Assembly: GCF_036327775.1 (NCBI RefSeq)
Contig: NZ_CP109598.1
Span: 6,298,501-6,362,500 of the forward strand
Length of the DNA: 64,000 nt
Origin: Streptomyces sp. NBC_01498
GTDB taxonomy: Bacteria > Actinomycetota > Actinomycetes > Streptomycetales > Streptomycetaceae
Reading direction: 5' to 3'
The position numbers and the translations under genes were made by a program. This document shows positions 27,133 to 34,562 of the stretch, piece after piece. Position 1 is the first letter of the stretch, and each line of letters opens with the position of its first letter. The notes below the pieces were generated by a model. It had not been told where the DNA came from, ran no database searches, and saw only the letters and a program-made list of their open reading frames with translations.

Positions 27133-28749
27133 ATGACGCAGTGGACCTCGGCGGTCGGAGCGGCCCAGCTCGCGCGCCAGCTCAACGCCCAGCAGTCCCG
27201 GCCCGCCGGGCCCGGCACCCGTAAACCGCCCGCCTACCGGGCCCTCGCCGACGGTGTCCGGCTGCTCGTCCTCGAAGGCCGTGTGCCCGTCGCCGCCCGC
27301 CTCCCCGCCGAGCGCGAACTGGCCCTCGCGCTCTCCGTCAGCCGGACCACGGTCGCCGCCGCCTACGAGGCGCTGCGCGCCGAGGGATTCCTGGAGTCCC
27401 GCAGGGGCGCCGGCAGCTGGACCGCCGTCCCCGCCGGGAACCCGCTGCCCGCCCGCGGCCTCGAACCGCTGCCGCCGGACTCCCTCGGCTCGATGATCGA
27501 CCTCGGCTGCGCCGCGCTCCCGGCGCCCGAACCCTGGCTCACCCGCGCCGTCCAGGGCGCGCTGGAGGAGCTGCCGCCGTACGCGCACACCCACGGCGAC
27601 TACCCGGCGGGGCTGCCCGCCCTGCGCCAGACCCTCGCTGACCGGTACACCGCGCGCGGAGTGCCGACCATGCCCGAGCAGATCATGGTCACCACCGGCG
27701 CGATGGGCGCGATCGACGCGATCTGCCATCTCTTCGCCGGGCGCGGCGAGCGCGTCGCCGTCGAGTCGCCCAGCTACGCGAACATCCTCCAGCTGATGCG
27801 CGAGGCGGGCGCCCGCCTCGTACCCGTCGCCATGGCCGAGGGACTGGGCGGCTGGGACCTGCCGCGCTGGCGCCAGGTACTGCGGGACGCGGCCCCCCGG
27901 CTCGCGTACGTCGTCGCCGACTTCCACAACCCGACCGGCGCGCTGGCCGCGGAGGACCAGCGGCGGCAGCTGGTCGAGGCGGCGCGCTCGGCGGGGACGG
28001 TGCTCGTCGTCGACGAGACGATGTCCGAGCTCTGCCTCGACGAGGAGGGACCACACGGCAACGAGGGCCCGGTCGGTGAAGGCGGCCCGCTCGGTGAGGG
28101 CGGCCCGCTCGGTGAGGGCGGCCCGCTCGGTGAGGGCGGCCCGGTCGGTGAAGGTGGCCCGGGAGCCGAACTGCCGCCGCCGGTCTGCGCGTTCGACCCG
28201 GCGGGCAGCACGGTCCTCACGGTCGGGTCCGCCAGCAAGGCGTTCTGGGCGGGCATGCGGATCGGCTGGGTGCGGGCCGCGCCCGAGGTCATCCGCTCCC
28301 TGGTCGCCGCCCGCGCCTACGCCGATCTCGGCACTCCGGTGCTGGAACAGCTCGCGATCAACTGGCTGATGGGGACCGGCGGCTGGGAGCGGGCCGTGGA
28401 GGTGCGGCGCGCCCAGGCCCGCGAGAACCGCGACGCGCTGGTGTCCGCCGTGCGCAGGGAGCTGCCGGGCTGGGAGTTCGACGTGCCGCGCGGCGGACTG
28501 ACGCTGTGGGTGCGCACGGGCGGTGTGTCGGGCTCACGGATCGCCGAGGTGGGCGAGCGGGTCGGTGTACGGGTGCCGGGCGGTCCGCGCTTCGGGGTGG
28601 ACGGGGCGTTCGAGGGGTACGTGCGGCTGCCGTTCACGGTCGCCGGGCCCGTCGCCGACGAGGCGGCGGTCCGGCTTGCGGCGGCGGCCCGCCTCGTACA
28701 GAGCGGCGCGCGCGGCGGCACCGACGCACCGCGCACGTTCGTCGCCTGA
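27133..28749 (+). CDS. MocR/PdxR-type regulator (GntR-HTH plus aminotransferase)
   Basis: A 538-aa fusion of a winged-helix GntR domain (about 30-100; RLPAERELALALSVSRTTVAAAYEAL) and a fold-type I aminotransferase-like domain that binds PLP as an effector. The PLP lysine is about K369 in GSASKAFWAGMRIGW; DFHNPTGALA is the cofactor-loop motif. MocR proteins commonly control vitamin B6, GABA or transport genes; here the divergent yczE is the likely target. Unusual: a Gly/Glu/Pro repeat of about 35 residues (about 309-344) is inserted between the DETMSELCLD strand and the PLP lysine segment. ATG at 27133. Confidence 0.88.
   Translation: MTQWTSAVGAAQLARQLNAQQSRPAGPGTRKPPAYRALADGVRLLVLEGRVPVAARLPAERELALALSVSRTTVAAAYEALRAEGFLESRRGAGSWTAVPAGNPLPARGLEPLPPDSLGSMIDLGCAALPAPEPWLTRAVQGALEELPPYAHTHGDYPAGLPALRQTLADRYTARGVPTMPEQIMVTTGAMGAIDAICHLFAGRGERVAVESPSYANILQLMREAGARLVPVAMAEGLGGWDLPRWRQVLRDAAPRLAYVVADFHNPTGALAAEDQRRQLVEAARSAGTVLVVDETMSELCLDEEGPHGNEGPVGEGGPLGEGGPLGEGGPLGEGGPVGEGGPGAELPPPVCAFDPAGSTVLTVGSASKAFWAGMRIGWVRAAPEVIRSLVAARAYADLGTPVLEQLAINWLMGTGGWERAVEVRRAQARENRDALVSAVRRELPGWEFDVPRGGLTLWVRTGGVSGSRIAEVGERVGVRVPGGPRFGVDGAFEGYVRLPFTVAGPVADEAAVRLAAAARLVQSGARGGTDAPRTFVA
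28058..28164 (+). repeat. 18-bp in-frame minisatellite in the MocR gene
   Basis: Five to six near-identical units of GGTGAGGGCGGCCCGCTC encode repeated EGGPLG or EGGPVG hexapeptides. The length is a multiple of three, so unit gain or loss would leave the gene in frame. Confidence 0.9.
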
Positions 28750-28810
28750 GGACCCGCGGGAGTGGGCCCGGACGGCGCTCCTGCCCGGGGCCGACGTCGT
28801 ACCGGGGAGG

Positions 28811-30460
28811 TCAGCCCTCGGCGGGTACGGCGCCGGTCACCGGGGCCGCTTGCTGCCGGGCCTCCCGGGGCCGGGCCTGGGCCGGGGGCGAGGGCTCCGG
28901 GGCGTGCGCCGGTGTGGGGTCCTGCTCGGCGGCGGCCGGTGAGTCGTCCAGCGGCGGGTGCCGGTCGGGCAGCAGCTCCAGGACCGCCTGCCGGTGCGCG
29001 TCGCTCGTGTCCTCGTCGTACGGATCGGGCGTCGCCGGGACCTGGAGCCTGAGCACCGGTCCGGTGCCCAGGCGCGCGTACCCCCGGCCGACCGGGACGT
29101 CCGGCGCGGGGATGGTGTGGGGCGGTGCGCCGAGAACCGCCGCAAGTTCGTCGCGGGTGGCGGCGCCCAGCACGACACGCGCGCGCGTGTGCGCCCGTAC
29201 GGTCCCGCCGAGCGCGTCCAGGGTGTCGAACTGTTCCGCGACGACCACCGTCACATGGGCGGCCCTGCCGTGGCGCAGCGGGACGTCGAGTAGTTCCTGC
29301 GGATCGGGCCGGCCGTCGGCCGCCGCCAGATGCGCGAAGGCGCTCGGGCGGTCGAGCAGCAGCCAGAGCGGGCGCTTGGTGTCCTCGGGGACGTCGTGAC
29401 CGGACTGCCGGGCACGATTGGCGGCGATCAGCCGCCGTTCCGTCTCGTTGGCCGCCCATTCGAGCCCGGCCAGCGCCCCGGAGAGCCCGCGCTCCACGGC
29501 GAGGACACCCGTACGCCCGCTGAGGCCGGCGTACTCGCTCGTGCCGCCGCCCTCCACGATCACCACGTCGCCGTGCGGGAGCGCCTGGAGGGCGATCGAG
29601 CGGAGCAGGCTGGTGGTGCCGCTTCCGGGGCGCCCCACGGCGAGCAGATGCGGCTCGGTCGAACGCGCGCCCGTACGCCAGAGCACCGGAGGGACGTCAC
29701 GGGTCTTGTCGCCCTCCCGGACCGGCACCGTACGCCGGACCGCCCCCGCGTCGGTGAAGCCCAGCACGATCTCGCCGGGAGTGGTGACGAAGCGCTGGGC
29801 GGCGATACCGGTGGGAAGCGGCGACAGCACGCTCATGACGAGCTCGTTGCCCTCCTCGTCCCAGGTGAACAGATACTCCCGCCCGCGCCCGGACTTCGCG
29901 TGCATCAACTGCTCGATCCGGACCCGGGCGGTGTACTCCCCGTCGGTGAAGTACGGCGGATACGACACCCGCAGCCGGGTGAGACGCCCGTCGGCGTCGA
30001 ACTCGTAGTCGTCGAACGCCTTCTCCCACTCGCCTCCGTGGGAGAAGAGCGGACTCGGGTCCTCCGGCACGGAGAAGTGCGGCACCAGCGCCTCGTAAAG
30101 AGAGCGCAGGCGCGCCAGCTCCGCGTCGTCGGGCCCGGTCCGCGCCGGCGTTCGGTCGCGCCCCTGCCAGCCGGCCACCGCCATCACCGAGATGAGGGTG
30201 AGCAGCGGTCCGTACGGGACGAGCGCGACCGCCGCGCAGACCGCCGCGACCAGCAACAGCGCGGGACCACGCCGTTCCCCGGGCGTGGCGGTCCACCTGC
30301 GGCGGGCCGTGCCGGCCAGCAGACGCAGACCACGGGCGATCGTGATCAGCGGGTGGAGGACGTCGGTGGCGCTGTCGGCGGCCGAGCGGGCCATCTCTCG
30401 GCTGCGAGTGATGTGAGCGCTGCCGCTGCTCGGAATGCGGGGGAGTGGTCGCCGGGCCAC
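28811..30460 (-). CDS. FtsK/TraB-like membrane ATPase with degenerate P-loop
   Basis: A 549-aa protein with two membrane segments near residues 69-98 (LLLVAAVCAAVALVPYGPLL) and a cytoplasmic nucleotide-binding domain resembling FtsK/SpoIIIE and TraB translocases of Streptomyces mobile elements. The Walker A position reads AVGRPGSGTTSLLRS (about 277), where the catalytic lysine is replaced by Thr; Walker B reads PLWLLLDRPS. The last 60 residues are Pro/Ala-rich. GTG start at 30460 after CAGGAGAC. It forms an operon with the 64-aa membrane protein. It may be a domesticated relative of plasmid transfer proteins; no recombinase or replication gene is nearby. Confidence 0.65.
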   Translation of the reverse strand: MARRPLPRIPSSGSAHITRSREMARSAADSATDVLHPLITIARGLRLLAGTARRRWTATPGERRGPALLLVAAVCAAVALVPYGPLLTLISVMAVAGWQGRDRTPARTGPDDAELARLRSLYEALVPHFSVPEDPSPLFSHGGEWEKAFDDYEFDADGRLTRLRVSYPPYFTDGEYTARVRIEQLMHAKSGRGREYLFTWDEEGNELVMSVLSPLPTGIAAQRFVTTPGEIVLGFTDAGAVRRTVPVREGDKTRDVPPVLWRTGARSTEPHLLAVGRPGSGTTSLLRSIALQALPHGDVVIVEGGGTSEYAGLSGRTGVLAVERGLSGALAGLEWAANETERRLIAANRARQSGHDVPEDTKRPLWLLLDRPSAFAHLAAADGRPDPQELLDVPLRHGRAAHVTVVVAEQFDTLDALGGTVRAHTRARVVLGAATRDELAAVLGAPPHTIPAPDVPVGRGYARLGTGPVLRLQVPATPDPYDEDTSDAHRQAVLELLPDRHPPLDDSPAAAEQDPTPAHAPEPSPPAQARPREARQQAAPVTGAVPAEG

Positions 30461-30524
30461 GTCTGTCTCCTGAAGGTGCGGAAGGTGCGGAGCCTGCTGA
30501 GGGTGCTGACGGGACGGAAGGCGG

Positions 30525-30719
30525 TCAGAACTTGATCCCGCCCAGAAGGCCGGCGAGGCTCGCGCCCCCGGCCGTGATGCTCGGGGCGATGGCCGTGCCC
30601 GCGAGGTAGAAGCCGAAGAGCGCGCAGACGAGCGCGTGGGACGCCTTGAGTCCGTCCTTCCTGAAGAAGAGGAAGACGATGATTCCGAGCAGCACGACGC
30701 CTGAGATGGACAGGATCAT
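30525..30719 (-). CDS. 64-aa membrane protein
   Basis: A small two-helix membrane protein (ILSISGVVLLGIIVFLFF, then ALVCALFGFYLAGTAIA) ending in a Gly-rich segment. ATG at 30719 follows CCAGGAGAA, a strong ribosome-binding site. It lies 64 bases upstream of the FtsK/TraB-like gene on the same strand. The pair resembles the small membrane protein plus ATPase arrangement of Streptomyces mobile elements. Function unknown. Confidence 0.8.
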   Translation of the reverse strand: MILSISGVVLLGIIVFLFFRKDGLKASHALVCALFGFYLAGTAIAPSITAGGASLAGLLGGIKF

Positions 30720-30768
30720 GAGGGGTTCTCCTGGTTGAGGGGGACGGTCACCATGAGTTCTTCCATGC

Positions 30769-30789
30769 TCACAGTAAGTATCTATGTGA
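30769..30789. promoter_or_regulatory. 21-bp inverted-repeat operator candidate
   Basis: TCACA at 30769-30773 and TGTGA at 30785-30789 bracket an AT-rich 11-base centre in an AT-rich stretch (30760-30800), unusual for this DNA. It is 50 bases upstream of the 64-aa protein and in the divergent region before the ankyrin gene; a GntR-like regulator is plausible. Confidence 0.5.
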
Positions 30790-30972
30790 TAAAAGGTGCA
30801 AGTGGGTGAAATCCCTGAAACCTCACTTGACCGGCGGACAACGGAACCCCGCGCGCCGCTTGCTACGGCCTCTCCCGCCCCCGAGCGCTGTACGGGGCAG
30901 TAATCTGTCGATTCACCCGTACGGCTCCGCCGCCGTACGCCCCAGGTCAGCGGCAGGAGAGGCGGTTCACCG

Positions 30973-31410
30973 ATGAGCGAGGCCCCGGACCACAGCCCGG
31001 CGCCGCCGGCCCCCGACGGTGACCCCGTCCCGGACGGCGACGTCGTCGAGCTCGCCACGAAGGTTTTCGACCTCGCCCGTCGCGGCGACGCCGGGACGCT
31101 CGCCGCCTACGTCGACGCCGGGGTCCCCGCGAACCTCACCAACGACCGGGGCGACTCCCTCGTCATGCTCGCCGCCTACCACGGGCACGCGCCCGCCGTG
31201 ACGGCTCTCCTCGACCGGGGCGCCGACGCCGACCGGGCCAACGACCGCGGCCAGACCCCCCTCGCCGGAGCGGTCTTCAAGGGCGAGGACGCCGTCATCC
31301 GCGCGCTGCTCGCCGGCGGGGCCGACCCGGCCGCCGGAACACCCTCCGCGGTGGATACGGCGCGGATGTTCGGGAAGGCGGACCTGCTGATGCTGTTCGG
31401 AGCACGGTGA
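30973..31410 (+). CDS. Ankyrin-repeat protein
   Basis: A 145-aa protein made of about three ankyrin repeats after a short acidic N-terminus: RGDAGTLAAYVDAGVPANLTN, RGDSLVMLAAYHGHAPAVTA and RGQTPLAGAVFKGEDAVIRA units. Ankyrin proteins mediate protein contacts; in bacteria small cytoplasmic ones often accompany catalase or stress genes, which is not the case here. CAGGAGAGG precedes the ATG. It is divergent from the small membrane protein operon. Confidence 0.88.
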   Translation: MSEAPDHSPAPPAPDGDPVPDGDVVELATKVFDLARRGDAGTLAAYVDAGVPANLTNDRGDSLVMLAAYHGHAPAVTALLDRGADADRANDRGQTPLAGAVFKGEDAVIRALLAGGADPAAGTPSAVDTARMFGKADLLMLFGAR

Positions 31411-31426
31411 AAGGGAGGCGTCGTAA

Positions 31427-31558
31427 ATGTGGTCGCGGTGGCGAAATGGGTGGGTCATCATGACGTCGGGCCCGGACAGGGCCACCGACGAGAGGCAGAG
31501 GAAGATGGTCTACACCAAGCGATGGACGACGGTCGAGCGATGTTGTCGCGCTGCCTAG
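31427..31558 (+). CDS. Possible 43-aa small ORF, unknown
   Basis: ATG at 31427 follows AAAGGGAGG with eight-base spacing and opens 43 codons ending at TAG 31556-31558. The product is basic, Trp- and Arg-rich (MWSRWRNGWV ... VERCCRAA). The stop lies inside the CTAG of a palindrome. The ribosome-binding site is good, but codon bias is weak and no family is recognised, so this may be non-coding. Confidence 0.3.
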   Translation: MWSRWRNGWVIMTSGPDRATDERQRKMVYTKRWTTVERCCRAA

Positions 31559-31563
31559 GCAGC
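31550..31563. promoter_or_regulatory. 14-bp perfect palindrome upstream of the HEAT-like gene
   Basis: GCTGCCTAGGCAGC is self-complementary and followed by a second CTAGGCA half-site to 31570. CTAG is rare in Streptomyces DNA, which favours a functional site. It lies 54 bases before the HEAT-like gene. Confidence 0.5.
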
Positions 31564-31616
31564 CTAGGCACCCAGACCTTCCGGTTGCGTCGACAGCTTG
31601 ATGTGAGGCTCTCCCC

Positions 31617-33035
31617 ATGTTCGATCCGGTCATAGCGCCGAGCGGCACGCTCCTCGGCCTGTTGCAGAGGGGGCGCGGCGACGGCACCCTGCACGCGCTG
31701 GCCGCACCCCGCGCCGAGGCGCTCCACGCCCTCAACCACTGCGTGACGAACGACCCGCGCCACGACTGGCAGGTCGAGAACCGCTCCCTCTACTACGCCC
31801 GTCTCTACCTGGACCTCCACGGCGACCTCGAACCGCTCGAACACCATCTCTTCCGTGCCGAGGACCACTTCGACACCGACGAGTCACGCACCGGGCTCGC
31901 CCTCGCCGTCCTGGGCCACCTCGCCTCCTACGGACGCGACGACGCCCTGACCCTCCTGCGCCGCTACGCCGCCACGGGCGCCAACTGGACCTGGGCGCTG
32001 GACGAACTGGCGCTGCGCGACGACGACCCGGGCCTGCGGTCCCTCGCCCCGTCCGTCCTCGCCCGGTTCCCCACGACCGCCGAGGGCGACGCCGAACTCG
32101 CCGGCGCCCTCAAGGGCGCCTTCGAACCCCGGCCCTGGCGGCTCTGGGCCGACGACCCGCGCGAGGCGGTCGCCGCCCGCGTCCGGGCCGCGCGCGAACA
32201 GGGCTCCTTCGACCGGTGGCAGCGGCAGATGCGGCCTGCCGGACCACGCCCCGGCTGGAGCGTCCAGGCCGTCTTCGCCTGGGCCCAGGACGGCCTCGAA
32301 CGCGGCACCACCCTGCACGTCCCCGCCGCCCGGTGTCTGACCGCGGTCGCCGGACCGGACGACCGCGCCGCGATCGTGGAGACCGGCCGCAGCGGCCCCG
32401 ACGGGGCGCGCGCGGCGGCGCTGCACTATCTCGCCGAGGCCCGCGACCCCGCCGTGCTCGACCTCATCGAGACCGCGGCGACCGACCCGTCACGAAGCCT
32501 CGCCGAGGCCGCCGTCGCCGCCTTCGAGCGGATGTGCGGCGAAGCCGCGGTCGACCGGGCGCGCGGCTGGGTCCACCGGCCCGACGCCCTCGGTGCCTCC
32601 GCCGCGGGTGTCCTGGCCTCGCGGGGGGGCACACAGGACACGCCGCTGGTACTCGGGGCACTCCGGGAGGCCGTACGGTCCGAAGGACCCGACACGCCGC
32701 GCCTGTGGACGCTGGTCGACGGCACCGGACGGCTCGGCATCTGCTGCGCCGCACCCGTGCTGCGGCACGTGTACCGGGAGACCGCGTCCTCGCACCTGCG
32801 GGGCCGGGCGGCCAGGGCACTGGCGGCCACCGACCCCTCGTACCCCACGGGGTTCGCCGTCGAATGCCTCTGGGACTGCGAGGAGACCACCCGGGAGATC
32901 GCCGCGCGGCACGCCGAGACCGGTGACGTGCGGGTGGCCGACCGGCTGCGGCGGCTCGCCGCCGACCCGGCCGAGGAGGCCGAGGTGCAGACCGCCGTAC
33001 GGAGCCGGATCGGGCCCGACCTGCCCGCCTCCTGA
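31617..33035 (+). CDS. HEAT-repeat-like protein
   Basis: A 472-aa soluble protein rich in short paired helices with Ala, Leu, Arg and Asp at regular spacing (for example ARAAALHYLAEARDPAVLDLIETAATDPSRSLAEAAVAAFERM, quoted here only as a region around residues 263-305). This pattern is that of HEAT or PBS-lyase-type scaffold repeats. No catalytic motif is seen. The ATG at 31617 follows GTGAGG. Homologous proteins appear in Streptomyces without a known role. It is on the same strand as, and follows, the ankyrin gene, another scaffold protein. Confidence 0.75.
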   Translation: MFDPVIAPSGTLLGLLQRGRGDGTLHALAAPRAEALHALNHCVTNDPRHDWQVENRSLYYARLYLDLHGDLEPLEHHLFRAEDHFDTDESRTGLALAVLGHLASYGRDDALTLLRRYAATGANWTWALDELALRDDDPGLRSLAPSVLARFPTTAEGDAELAGALKGAFEPRPWRLWADDPREAVAARVRAAREQGSFDRWQRQMRPAGPRPGWSVQAVFAWAQDGLERGTTLHVPAARCLTAVAGPDDRAAIVETGRSGPDGARAAALHYLAEARDPAVLDLIETAATDPSRSLAEAAVAAFERMCGEAAVDRARGWVHRPDALGASAAGVLASRGGTQDTPLVLGALREAVRSEGPDTPRLWTLVDGTGRLGICCAAPVLRHVYRETASSHLRGRAARALAATDPSYPTGFAVECLWDCEETTREIAARHAETGDVRVADRLRRLAADPAEEAEVQTAVRSRIGPDLPAS

Positions 33036-33057
33036 CGGCGTCCCCGGGTCCGCGGGA

Positions 33058-33080
33058 GGGGCGGCGGAGGCGTCCGCCCC
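33058..33080 (+). terminator. Weak hairpin after the HEAT-like gene
   Basis: GGGGCGG and CCGCCCC arms with a nine-base loop 23 bases after the stop codon. The remaining 33081-33350 shows no gene; it must contain the promoter for the glycosyltransferase operon. Confidence 0.4.
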
Positions 33081-33350
33081 ACTCGCCGTCCGAGCCCCTC
33101 GCGGCCGGGCCGCCTCCGGCGCGCGCCCGCCCCGGGAGCCCCTCGCGGGGCCGCTACCCGGCGGGCATGGCCGTACGGGTTCCACCAGGTGAACCGCACC
33201 GCGCGCGCCGCCGACGAGCAGGGGCGCACGGCCCCCGAGGACCGCTCGAAAGCGTGCTCCGGACCCCCGGCGGCCAATGCTCATGGGACGTTTTCCGCGA
33301 AGAAAGATCCACGTTGGCGGGACCACCCCCGATACGGCGACAACACGGTT

Positions 33351-34562
33351 ATGCGTGTCGTCATCGTCACCGAATCCTTCCCGCCCGATGTGAACGGCGT
33401 GGCGCACTGCGCCCTCCAGACCGCCCGACACCTCGTCGCACGCGGCCATGACCCGCTCGTCATCGCCCCCGCCTCGTCGTCCGCCGCCTCCGCGGCGGCC
33501 GAGGGCACCGCCCCGTCCTTCTCCGCCTCATCCCCGTCCCCGTCCGTCCCCTCCCCGCGCGCCGCCGCTCCCCGCACGGCGGACCTCGACGCACCGTGCC
33601 CCGTGGTGCGCGTCCCCTCCCTGCCGCTGCCCGGTTACCCCCAGGTACGCGTCGCCCTGCCCAGCCGCCGGGTCGCCGCGACCCTCGCGGCGCACCGGGC
33701 CGACCTCGTCCACCTGGCCGGGCCGTTCGTCCTCGGCGTACGCGGCATGGCCGCCGCCGCGAAACTCGGCATACCCGCCGTCGCCGTCTACCAGACCGAC
33801 CTCGCCGGTTACGCCCGCACCTACGTGGGCGCGGGCGAGGCGGCGGCCTGGCGGCGGCTGCGCGCCGTGCACAGCGCGGCGGACCGCACGCTGGCCCCCT
33901 CCAGCGCGGCCGTCAAGGACCTCACGGACCACCGCGTCCCGCGCGTGCGGCTCTGGCCGCGCGGCGTGGACACCGTCCGGTTCGGGCCCCAGTTGCGCGA
34001 CCACGAGCTGCGCCGACGGCTGGCACCCGGCGGCGAATTGATCGTCGGCTACGTCGGCAGGCTCGCCCCCGAGAAGCACGTCGAACTCCTGTCCGGTGTC
34101 TGCGACATGCCCGGCGTCCGGGTCGTGATCGTCGGCGACGGGCCCAGCGAACCGTCTCTGCGCACCGCGCTCCCCGGCGCCGTCTTCCTCGGCCGCCGTA
34201 CCGGGGACGAACTGGCGCGCCTCTTCGCCTCGTTCGACGTCTTCGCCCACACCGGGCCGTACGAGACGTTCTGCCAGACCGTTCAGGAGGCCATGGCCAG
34301 CGGCACACCCGTCGTCGCCCCGGCGGCGGGCGGACCGCTCGACCTCGTCGACCACGGCCGCACCGGACTGCTGGTGCCGCCGCACGACGCGCGCGCGGTC
34401 ACCGAGGCCGTACGCCGCCTCCAGGCCGACCCGGACATGCGCGCCTCCTACGGACGCACGGCCCGCGCCACCGTCGAGGGCCGCACCTGGGCCGCCGTGG
34501 GCGACCAACTGCTCGACCACTACGCCGAGGTCCTCGGCGAACGCACGGCGGTGGTCGCGTGA
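33351..34562 (+). CDS. GT4 glycosyltransferase, PimB/MgtA-like
   Basis: A 403-aa GT-B glycosyltransferase of family 4. The N-terminal domain opens with MRVVIVTESFPPDVNGVAH; the C-terminal domain has VGYVGRLAPEKHVELL and the EX7E motif in ETFCQTVQEAMASGTPVVAP. The closest character is that of actinobacterial mannosyltransferases (PimB/MgtA) acting on lipid acceptors at the membrane face. Residues about 43-80 are a low-complexity Ser/Ala/Pro insert. The ATG at 33351 starts the conserved strand; there is no clear ribosome-binding site. GTGA overlap with the next gene shows coupling. Confidence 0.87.
   Translation: MRVVIVTESFPPDVNGVAHCALQTARHLVARGHDPLVIAPASSSAASAAAEGTAPSFSASSPSPSVPSPRAAAPRTADLDAPCPVVRVPSLPLPGYPQVRVALPSRRVAATLAAHRADLVHLAGPFVLGVRGMAAAAKLGIPAVAVYQTDLAGYARTYVGAGEAAAWRRLRAVHSAADRTLAPSSAAVKDLTDHRVPRVRLWPRGVDTVRFGPQLRDHELRRRLAPGGELIVGYVGRLAPEKHVELLSGVCDMPGVRVVIVGDGPSEPSLRTALPGAVFLGRRTGDELARLFASFDVFAHTGPYETFCQTVQEAMASGTPVVAPAAGGPLDLVDHGRTGLLVPPHDARAVTEAVRRLQADPDMRASYGRTARATVEGRTWAAVGDQLLDHYAEVLGERTAVVA

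Noticed and set aside
28058..28164. CRISPR-like array
   Set aside because: Units are directly tandem, with no spacers, and encode a hexapeptide repeat in frame.
28811..30719. Integrated conjugative element (AICE)
   Set aside because: Although the ATPase recalls TraB, there is no integrase, excisionase, replication gene, tRNA or att repeat nearby, and flanking genes look chromosomal.
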